Source: an uncultured SAR86 cluster bacterium (lineage in GTDB: Bacteria > Pseudomonadota > Gammaproteobacteria > Magnimaribacterales > Magnimaribacteraceae). Taken from it: a DNA stretch of 64,000 nt. Positions 19,146 through 27,021 of the stretch are shown here, piece by piece. Made by a program: the position numbers and the translations under genes. The stretch's first letter is position 1. Each line of letters starts with the position of its first letter. The stretch spans positions 62,001 through 126,000 of the forward strand of contig CACNCK010000002.1 in NCBI GenBank assembly GCA_902618945.1. Reading direction: 5' to 3'. The notes below the pieces were generated by a model. The model saw only the letters and a program-made list of their open reading frames with translations. It had not been told where the DNA came from and did no database searches.

Positions 19146-20558
19146 ATGAAACACAAACGTACCAAGATCATCTGCACTATCGGGCCTACTACCGCGAACT
19201 TCTCCAGCATCAAGAAATTACATGAAGCAGGAATGAATGTTGCTAGATTAAACATGTCGCATTCAGATCATACAAATGCAAAAAAGATTATTGATCGTAT
19301 AAAGAAACTTAATAAAACAATCAATAATCCAGTAGGCATTTTACTAGATACCCAAGGTCCAGAAATAAGAACAGGAGATACTTCCCAAATTGTCACTCTT
19401 GAGCCAGGTCAATTAGTTTCTTTCACGATTCGAGATGAGGTTGATGTGGAAACTACTTCAATTAGAGTTCATTACGATGAACTTATTCAAAGTGTTAATG
19501 TAGGGACACTCATTAGTTTAGACAATGGTCTACTCAATTTTAAAGTACTAAAAAAATCTAAAAATGAACTTGAATGTAAAGTTTTAGATGGAGGAAAACT
19601 AGGCAGCAAAAGACACGTAAATTTACCTGGTATACGTATTAATTTACCTTCAGTAACAGAAAAAGACAAAAGAGACATTGCGTTTGGTTTGAAAGAAGAT
19701 GTAGATTTCATCGCCTTGTCCTTTGTTAGAAATGCATCAGATATAGATGATTTAAAAAAGTTTCTTAAGAATAAAACTAAAAAAGTAAAAATCATTTCTA
19801 AGATTGAAGATAGAGAAGGGTTATCGAATATTGAAGAAATCTGCAAAGTTTCTGACTCCGTCATGGTAGCACGAGGAGACTTAGGCATTGAAACTGATCT
19901 TGCAAATTTACCAAATATCCAAAGAAAGATAATGTCAAACTGTGCAAAATACGGAGTGAGGTCTATTGTTGCTACTCACCTTCTAGAATCAATGATTGAT
20001 AATCCCACACCCACAAGAGCAGAGGTTACTGATGTTGCAAATGCAATTTATGAAGGAGCTGATGCAGTTATGCTTTCAGGTGAGACTACTATCGGAAAAT
20101 ATCCAATTGAGTCTGTAAAATTTATCTCAAGAATTGCAAAGCAAACCGAAAAATACAGAACTCTCGGCTATGAAAGCCAACTAATATCAAAAACAGACTG
20201 GCAACATCTTGGAGTGGCAGCAAAGGACATTGCAGAATCTATTAAGGCCGATGGGATTATTGCAATTACTCGGTCAGGCCAAACTGCTGAAATTGTAGCT
20301 AATGCTAAACCCTTTATGATCCCTATATTTGCATTCAGCAATAATAAAAAAACCATTAAACAATTGTCTTTAACAGGCTCAGTTCATGCCTATAAATCCT
20401 CTATGTATTCAGATCATGAAAAGAATCTTCAATCAATTATGAAAATTTTGAAGAAAGAGCTTTCGCCCACAAGAGAGTTAAAATTTGTTGTTATTTCTGG
20501 AATTCTTTCAGAACATTCCGCTGATGCAATAGAAGTGAGATCATTGAATACTTTATAA
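19146..20558 (+). CDS. pyk: pyruvate kinase
   Basis: RTKIICTIGPTT, GMNVARLNMSH, ISKIEDREG, MVARGDLG, EVTDVANAIYEGADAVMLSGETTIGKYP. Confidence 0.97.
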   Translation: MKHKRTKIICTIGPTTANFSSIKKLHEAGMNVARLNMSHSDHTNAKKIIDRIKKLNKTINNPVGILLDTQGPEIRTGDTSQIVTLEPGQLVSFTIRDEVDVETTSIRVHYDELIQSVNVGTLISLDNGLLNFKVLKKSKNELECKVLDGGKLGSKRHVNLPGIRINLPSVTEKDKRDIAFGLKEDVDFIALSFVRNASDIDDLKKFLKNKTKKVKIISKIEDREGLSNIEEICKVSDSVMVARGDLGIETDLANLPNIQRKIMSNCAKYGVRSIVATHLLESMIDNPTPTRAEVTDVANAIYEGADAVMLSGETTIGKYPIESVKFISRIAKQTEKYRTLGYESQLISKTDWQHLGVAAKDIAESIKADGIIAITRSGQTAEIVANAKPFMIPIFAFSNNKKTIKQLSLTGSVHAYKSSMYSDHEKNLQSIMKILKKELSPTRELKFVVISGILSEHSADAIEVRSLNTL

Positions 20559-20639
20559 AAAAACCAGCTGACTAGTAAGAATAAAGTATTCTTTAGATAA
20601 GACTTTAATCTTTATTTTATACCTATAAACTTATCTTTG

Positions 20640-21995
20640 ATGACTCAATCTATAGTCGAAAGATTAACATTAAAGACAAGGATAGGCTACGGAATAGGAG
20701 ATATAGCAATTTGTTTATACTGGAGTGGGGTAGGCTTATATCTTCTATATTTTTATACAGATGTTGTTGGTATCTCCGGATCCTTAGCAGGGTTGATTTA
20801 TTTTATTGGTATGGCTTGGGATGCCGCCACTGACCCATTCATGGGTTATATCGCTGAAAGAACAAGAACAAAATGGGGTGTTTATCGTCCATATTTATTG
20901 TTTGGCAATATTCCTTTGGCTTTGTCATTTGTTTTATTATTTTGGGTTCCACCTCTGGAAGGTTCTTCACTATTCTTTTTTCTTTTATTTGCAAATTTAC
21001 TGCACAGGACTTGCTTTACATTAGTAAGCGTTCCATTTTCATCTCTCACTCCAAGGATAACTTCTGACAGTCAAGAAAGGACTAATTTGACTGGCTTTAG
21101 AATGCTAGGAGCCCAAACTGGAACAAACCTAATGGCCCTTTTAGCTTTTCCAATTATTTTTTGGGTTGGAGGAGAGGATGAAAGTATGGGGTTTATAGTT
21201 TTAGCTTCTATAGCTGGAATAACTGCCATACTCATACATTCAATAACTTTTATAACAGTAAAAGAACCTGAGAGTGATCAGGGTATAGAGAGAGTTGGTG
21301 GAAGTCTTGCTGATGCAGCAATGGCAATTGGAAAGAATAAACCCTTTTGGCTGGTTTTTTCTGCAACTTTAATTGTAGGAATTACAACTATATTTTTTGG
21401 AAATAATTTAATTTATTACACGAAATATGCTCTGGATCTGCATGAACACCAAGGAGTGATTCTATTTACTAGTGGCATTGTAGCGTTTTTAAGTATACCA
21501 ATTTGGTGGATCATCTCTAACAGATTAGGTAAGAAAATTACATGGTTAATCTCAAGCGCAATAACCCTGTCTTCATTAATATTATTTTATTTTTATGATA
21601 TCAAGACACTAAATGAATTACTTTTTTTAGTCGCGTTTATTGGTTTTGGCAGTGGTGCAGGAGGGATTTTATTTTGGTCTATGCTTCCTGATACTATTGA
21701 ATATGGTGAAGTACATACTGGGGTTAGAAGTGAGTCATCATTGTATGGATTTATGACGTTTGCTCAAAAAGGGTCTATAGCATTAGCAGTATTAATCTTA
21801 GGCTGGGTTTTAGATGCAATTGGGTATCAGGCAAATCAAGTTATGTCTGCAGCTACAGTTGATAATATGAAAACTATAATGACTTTGATACCTATATTAT
21901 GTATTTCATGTAGTTTAATAATAATTTATTTCTACCCTATAGACTCAAAAATGCATAAGGATCTATTGAGACAACTTCAAAAGGAAACAATATGA
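20640..21995 (+). CDS. MFS transporter, GPH (glycoside-pentoside-hexuronide) cation symporter type
   Basis: 12-TM MelB-like protein; YGIGDIAICLYWSGVG, WDAATDPFMGYIAERTRTKWGVYRPYLLFG. Confidence 0.88.
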   Translation: MTQSIVERLTLKTRIGYGIGDIAICLYWSGVGLYLLYFYTDVVGISGSLAGLIYFIGMAWDAATDPFMGYIAERTRTKWGVYRPYLLFGNIPLALSFVLLFWVPPLEGSSLFFFLLFANLLHRTCFTLVSVPFSSLTPRITSDSQERTNLTGFRMLGAQTGTNLMALLAFPIIFWVGGEDESMGFIVLASIAGITAILIHSITFITVKEPESDQGIERVGGSLADAAMAIGKNKPFWLVFSATLIVGITTIFFGNNLIYYTKYALDLHEHQGVILFTSGIVAFLSIPIWWIISNRLGKKITWLISSAITLSSLILFYFYDIKTLNELLFLVAFIGFGSGAGGILFWSMLPDTIEYGEVHTGVRSESSLYGFMTFAQKGSIALAVLILGWVLDAIGYQANQVMSAATVDNMKTIMTLIPILCISCSLIIIYFYPIDSKMHKDLLRQLQKETI

Positions 21996-24001
21996 AAATA
22001 ATTAAATGGGGAATATTAGGTACTGGTTCAATAGCAAAAGCGTTTGCAGATGCTTTAAAAGAAACTGAAGGTGAATTAGTTGCTGTAGCCAGTAGCACTG
22101 AACAAAGGGCAAAAGAATTTTGTGCACCTTATGGTTGCAAACCAATTGGAGGTCATCACAATTTAATTTCAATGCCAGAAATTGATGCGATTTATGTAGC
22201 AACACCTCACACAAGTCACTTTGAACTCACAGCCCAATGCCTAAAAAATAAAAAAGCAGTTCTTTGTGAGAAGCCTATGACTATTAATGCGACCGAAACA
22301 ATGGCTCTTATAGATCTATCCAGAAAAAATAATACACTTCTGATGGAAGCATTTATGTACAAAATACACCCGCAAACCAAAAAAATAATGGAGATTATTC
22401 AACAGAAGTTGAATGCTCCATTAGATATAAGTGCTGAATTTTGCTTTTCAGTTGATGTCCCAGAAACTCATCGACTGGTTAACCGTGAATTAGGTGGCGG
22501 ATCTATTTTGGATATTGGATGTTATCCAGTTTCCATATCACGACATGCTGTAGGAGCTGCAAATGGTAAGAACTTTCTAAATCCAATATCAATCGAAGGA
22601 AAGGGAGAGTTAAATTCTCAAGAAATAGATCTAAATGCTTCAGCAATTTTAACGTTTGAAGATAAATCAGTAGCTAGAATAAAGTCAGCTACCAATCTAA
22701 GCTCAGAGAGTGATGTAAGAATTACAGATGGCACCAATACTATCTTAGTAAATCAACCTTGGCATTGTGGAGAGTTTACAGACAGAAAATCTCAATTAAA
22801 AATAATAGATAAAGAAGGTAATGAAGAGGAGATTGATATTTCAACTGATAAAGGAATTTATGCATTAGAAATAGATCATTTTTCAGAAACTTTTCATACC
22901 CAAGCTACAGAATCGTCGCTTATTCCACATAATGATTCTCATGGCAATATGATCGCTCTGGATACTTGGAGAAAAGATTTAAGAGTCGTTTATGATGAAG
23001 ATAGGGGGGAAAGAAGAAAGTTTCCCGTCATTTCTAACAAAATTCCAAGAGAAATACTGCCAACTCTAAAGATTCCAGGAATTGATAAAGAATTGTCTCG
23101 TTTAGTATTCGGTTGCGATAATCAATCCGATACTAATCATGCATTTGCAATGTTTGATCATTTTTACATGAAAGGAGGAAATGTTTTCGATACAGCCTAT
23201 ATTTACAATAATGGAAAGAGTGATTATTACTTGGGAAGTTGGATTGAATCTAGGAATTTGAGAGAAGAAGTTGTAATTCTTGGAAAAGGGGCACATACAC
23301 CCGATTGCGAACCAGACAAAATTAGGCCGCAATTAGAGGAAACTTTAAATAGAATGTCCTCTGAATATCTGGATATCTATTGCTTACATAGAGATAACGA
23401 GTCTTTACCAGTTGAAGGTTTTATCGATACTTTAAATGATCTCAAAGAAGAAGGACTGATAAAGGTTTTCGGTGCTTCGAATTGGTCATTAAAAAGATTT
23501 AAACAAGCGAATAACTATGCTTTATCCAATGGAAAGGAGCCCTTTACAGTTTTGAGTAATAATTTCAGTCTTGCACGCATGAACAATCCTGTTTGGCCAG
23601 GATGTTACAGCTGTTCTAATGATGATTATGTCGAATATCTTACCGATAGTCAGGTTGCTATCTTTCCTTGGTCTAGTCAAGCCAGAGGTTTTTTTCTAGA
23701 CTCTCAAGAATTTTCTGGATTAAGACATGTTGCTGATCCAAACAGAGAAGAGCAAGAAAGGGTATGGGGAAGCAAAGAAAACAAAGAAAGACGAAAGAGA
23801 TGTTTTGAGTTAGCTTCCAAAAAGTCAGTTGCTCCAATCCAATTGGCTTTATCATTTGTGCTTAACCAAAAGTTTCCATCTTTTCCATTGATAGGTCCTA
23901 GAAACTTTTTTGAAACTGAAAGTTCATTAGAAGCTATAAAAATTGATTTAACTGCTGATGAAATCTCTTGGCTTAATCTAAATTCTCAAACTATAAAATA
24001 A
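21992..24001 (+). CDS. fusion protein: N-terminal Gfo/Idh/MocA oxidoreductase + C-terminal aldo/keto reductase
   Basis: N-half: WGILGTGSIAKAFADAL, VLCEKPM. C-half from about aa 350: VFDTAYIYNNGKSDYYLG, LDIYCLHRDN, VFGASNWS, single uninterrupted 669-aa frame. Confidence 0.9.
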   Translation: MKIIKWGILGTGSIAKAFADALKETEGELVAVASSTEQRAKEFCAPYGCKPIGGHHNLISMPEIDAIYVATPHTSHFELTAQCLKNKKAVLCEKPMTINATETMALIDLSRKNNTLLMEAFMYKIHPQTKKIMEIIQQKLNAPLDISAEFCFSVDVPETHRLVNRELGGGSILDIGCYPVSISRHAVGAANGKNFLNPISIEGKGELNSQEIDLNASAILTFEDKSVARIKSATNLSSESDVRITDGTNTILVNQPWHCGEFTDRKSQLKIIDKEGNEEEIDISTDKGIYALEIDHFSETFHTQATESSLIPHNDSHGNMIALDTWRKDLRVVYDEDRGERRKFPVISNKIPREILPTLKIPGIDKELSRLVFGCDNQSDTNHAFAMFDHFYMKGGNVFDTAYIYNNGKSDYYLGSWIESRNLREEVVILGKGAHTPDCEPDKIRPQLEETLNRMSSEYLDIYCLHRDNESLPVEGFIDTLNDLKEEGLIKVFGASNWSLKRFKQANNYALSNGKEPFTVLSNNFSLARMNNPVWPGCYSCSNDDYVEYLTDSQVAIFPWSSQARGFFLDSQEFSGLRHVADPNREEQERVWGSKENKERRKRCFELASKKSVAPIQLALSFVLNQKFPSFPLIGPRNFFETESSLEAIKIDLTADEISWLNLNSQTIK

Positions 24002-24039
24002 TTCTTTTATAAAAATAAATTTATTGATATTCTTGCTTT

Positions 24040-24261
24040 AGGCGTCCCACATTCAATTTAACACGAGGGGAATTGAATTTGTGGATCTTTATTACCCTCT
24101 ACAGGAGGTGATCACTATTAGTATTTATTTTAGAAGAGGAACAACAGGAGTATCCTTCTGACACGGGTTACCCCGGTTCCGGCTAACAGTTTTAACAGTT
24201 AGTTGAAAAGTAGTTGAGATACGCTTTTCGGAATCCCCGCCCTAGGGTGGGGATTTTTTTT
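24040..24261 (+). ncRNA. candidate structured small RNA or 3'UTR-derived RNA of unknown class
   Basis: No ORF of 60 aa or more on either strand. Contains GAGGG/CCCTC, CTAAC/GTTAG and GAAAAG/CTTTTC inverted repeats, an AGGAGGTGATC segment, and ends in a 12-bp GC-rich terminator with T run. 5' end is a guess. Confidence 0.5.
24232..24261 (+). terminator. strong intrinsic terminator
   Basis: AATCCCCGCCCTAGGGTGGGGATTTTTTTT: near-perfect self-complementary stem with one G-T pair followed by T run. Confidence 0.9.
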
Positions 24262-24658
24262 ACTTTCTAGCACCCTCGCTATCGAAAACTCTTAGATAAA
24301 TGAGCTGCTCGAGTTTGGATGTATTTTTAACTTTTACGTAGTCACCTTCTTCAGCTAAGATGATATTCCCTGCAGTTATAGTCAACTCAGCTTTGTGTTC
24401 AATACCAAAACTAGGATTTGTTCCATGACCGGCTTCGTGATTTGCATACTCAACGACTTCCATTTCACCAACACCAGATAGAAATACATAAACAACTTCC
24501 GATTCAATCAGCCTATGTCCACCAGTAGATCCATTTGGATCAATAATTGTTTTACTCGCAACAAGTTTCTCTAAAATAGTGTTCGTGTAAACTTTGTAAG
24601 TATTTTCACTTCTCCAAAGATTTTCTCCGACCTGGAAGTTTTCGTATTTTTTTGCCAT
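24260..24658 (-). CDS. cupin-domain protein
   Basis: 132 aa, small beta-rich protein with GGHRLIESEVVYVFLSGVGEMEV and ITAGNIILAEEGDYVKVKN cupin-like blocks. Confidence 0.7.
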   Translation of the reverse strand: MAKKYENFQVGENLWRSENTYKVYTNTILEKLVASKTIIDPNGSTGGHRLIESEVVYVFLSGVGEMEVVEYANHEAGHGTNPSFGIEHKAELTITAGNIILAEEGDYVKVKNTSKLEQLIYLRVFDSEGARK

Positions 24659-24746
24659 ATCTATAAAAGTTAAAACATTATTCTAACATTACTTCTTCTT
24701 TACTGTTTAGTAACTTGCACTATAAGATCTACAAAGGAGAGATTAA

Positions 24747-26372
24747 ATGAGAGCAAGAAAATTTTGGGGATGGGGTTATGAAGATGAACTTCTTACTTTG
24801 GAAGAAGAAAATAATATAGACAAGAGTATAGCTAAAACTTTTGTATTAGATTCTGTAGAGAGAATAGAAATACCAAAAATAGATGACATAAACCTACCTG
24901 AATCCTCTTTAAAGAGTCCAAATAGTCTTAAAGCTATTGTCTCAAATGATAAATTAGAGAGACTCAATCATTCATATGGCAAATCTTTCCCGGACTCGGC
25001 AAGATCCATATTAGGTCAATTTCCGGCACCTCCTGATTTCGTAGCTTTCCCCAATTCTGAAGAAGATATAACAAACTTACTTGATTGGGCTTCTTCAAAT
25101 GATATAGCAGTTATTCCTTATGGTGGAGGCTCGAGTGTGTGTGGTGGAGTTGAAACTAATGTTGGTGGTGATTACAACGGGGTGGTTTCTTTAGATATGA
25201 AAAATCTTAATTCTATTATTGAGATAGACAGAGATAGTAGAACAGCTCTTATACAAGGAGGAATTCTTGGTCCTGACCTTGAAGGCCAACTTAAAGAATA
25301 TGATCTAACAATGCGTCACTATCCTCAGAGTTTTGAGTTCTCCACTCTTGGGGGATGGATAGCAACTAGATCTGGTGGACATTATGCTACTTTGTACACT
25401 CATATTGATGATTTCGTTGAATCCATAAAGATGATTACTCCATCAGGCCTATTTGAATCTAGAAGATTGCCTGGATCTGGTGCTGGACCAAGCCCTGATA
25501 GATTCGCTATTGGATCTGAGGGTATCATGGGTGTCATAACTGAGGCATCAATGCGCTTGCAAGATAGACCGACTTATCGATCTTCTTGTACAGTTGAATT
25601 TACTGACTATGAAAATGCATTAAGTGCACTGAAGCACATTAGCCAAGCTGGTTTATTTCCAGCAAATTGTAGATTATTAGATTCAAACGAAGCCTTATTT
25701 AATGGTGCTGGAGATGGGTCTAAACACTTATTAATCATTGCTTTTGAATCTGCAGATCATGATAAAAGTCATTCCTTAAAGAGAGCTTTAGAAATAGTTG
25801 AAGAATATGAGGGTATTTTTGAAGAACCAAAAGAATCAAAAGATGCTCATAGAAGCGGATCATCTGGTAGTTGGAGAAGTAGCTTTATTAGGGCACCATA
25901 TTTAAGAGAAAGCTTTACTAGAAGAGGTATTATTCAAGATACATTTGAAACAGCCATAACTTGGGATAAAAGTCATAAATTTATAGAAAATATCAAAAAT
26001 CAGGCTGCCAAAGCAATTTTAGAAATAACTGGAAAGCCTTCTCTAATAACTTGTCGTATCACTCATAGCTATCCAGATGGATTGGCTCCTTATTTTACTT
26101 TTGGAGCTTTCTCTACTCCCCAGTCTATGATTGAAATATGGAAAGAAATAAAGCTAGCCACTAATGAAATTTGTATTGCTAACCAAGGGACAGTAACTCA
26201 TCACCATGCTGTAGGAAGAGATCATCGTCCTAAAGGTTATGATGATCAAAGACCAGATCTTTTCAATAAAGTTTTAGTTGCAGCTAAATCATCTCTAGAT
26301 CCAAAAGGCATCATGAATCCCGGCGTTTTAATTGATCCTGAGGGAAAAAATATAAGTAACTGGATGGCCTGA
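24747..26372 (+). CDS. FAD-binding oxidase, alkyldihydroxyacetonephosphate synthase-like
   Basis: WGWGYEDE N-terminus, PYGGGSSVCGGVE FAD-binding (PCMH) motif, HYPQSFEFSTLGGWIATRSGGH, THHHAVGRDH. Confidence 0.88.
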   Translation: MRARKFWGWGYEDELLTLEEENNIDKSIAKTFVLDSVERIEIPKIDDINLPESSLKSPNSLKAIVSNDKLERLNHSYGKSFPDSARSILGQFPAPPDFVAFPNSEEDITNLLDWASSNDIAVIPYGGGSSVCGGVETNVGGDYNGVVSLDMKNLNSIIEIDRDSRTALIQGGILGPDLEGQLKEYDLTMRHYPQSFEFSTLGGWIATRSGGHYATLYTHIDDFVESIKMITPSGLFESRRLPGSGAGPSPDRFAIGSEGIMGVITEASMRLQDRPTYRSSCTVEFTDYENALSALKHISQAGLFPANCRLLDSNEALFNGAGDGSKHLLIIAFESADHDKSHSLKRALEIVEEYEGIFEEPKESKDAHRSGSSGSWRSSFIRAPYLRESFTRRGIIQDTFETAITWDKSHKFIENIKNQAAKAILEITGKPSLITCRITHSYPDGLAPYFTFGAFSTPQSMIEIWKEIKLATNEICIANQGTVTHHHAVGRDHRPKGYDDQRPDLFNKVLVAAKSSLDPKGIMNPGVLIDPEGKNISNWMA

Positions 26373-26427
26373 CTATAGAAAAAATTTACATATTCTGGCA
26401 AAATTAAATTAATAAACGGGAGGGTTT

Positions 26428-27006
26428 ATGTCAAAACAAGCAACTTTTACTGAAATGCTAAATGGTACTGCAGAAGACTATGCAATCATTGGTAGAGAAA
26501 CCTCTGAATATGCTAAAAAATTACCGGATAGGATATTAGAACATCTTGCCATTTTAAAAGGCGATACTGGCGGTTTTGCTGTTGATCGTTTTACTCATTG
26601 TTTACAAACAGCAACAAGAGCATATAAAGATGGAAGAGATGAAGAATATGTAGTTTGTGCCTTACTTCATGACATTGGAGATACCTTGGCCTCGGCAAAT
26701 CATGCCGACCTTGCTGCTACAATGTTGCAACCGTTTGTTTCTGAAGAGAACTACTGGATAGTGAAACATCATGGAATTTTCCAAGGCTATTATTTCTTTG
26801 ACTTTCTAGGACTGGATAAAAATATGAGAGATGAATACAGAGATAGTCCTTATTGGCATGCTTGTGCTGAATTTTGTGCAAAATATGATCAAAATTCTTT
26901 TGATCCAGATTATGAATGCATGTCCATCGAAGAGTTTGAACCGATGGTAAGAAACGTATTTGCCAAACCAAGAAATTCTATCTACAAGGCAAGAGATTAC
27001 GCTTAG
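26428..27006 (+). CDS. HD-domain protein related to the HD oxygenase/hydrolase superfamily
   Basis: DRFTHCLQTATRAYKDGRDEEYVVCALLHDIGD...KHHGIFQGYYFF...KYDQNSFDP arrangement of metal ligands. Confidence 0.8.
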   Translation: MSKQATFTEMLNGTAEDYAIIGRETSEYAKKLPDRILEHLAILKGDTGGFAVDRFTHCLQTATRAYKDGRDEEYVVCALLHDIGDTLASANHADLAATMLQPFVSEENYWIVKHHGIFQGYYFFDFLGLDKNMRDEYRDSPYWHACAEFCAKYDQNSFDPDYECMSIEEFEPMVRNVFAKPRNSIYKARDYA

Positions 27007-27021
27007 TCACAACCTGCTTCT

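Noticed and set aside
19487-19888. 133-aa minus-strand ORF inside pyruvate kinase
   Set aside because: Antisense of a highly conserved gene; Ser/Phe-rich composition typical of a shadow ORF.
24103-24113. Interpreting AGGAGGTGATC as a fragment of a 16S rRNA gene
   Set aside because: Only 11 nt match and flanking sequence has no rRNA similarity; it is complementary to the 16S 3' end rather than a copied segment.
24040-24261. Interpreting the RNA candidate as a CsrB/RsmY-type CsrA sponge
   Set aside because: GGA triplets are present but not in ANGGA context nor clearly in repeated hairpin loops, so I kept it as an unclassified RNA rather than naming a family.
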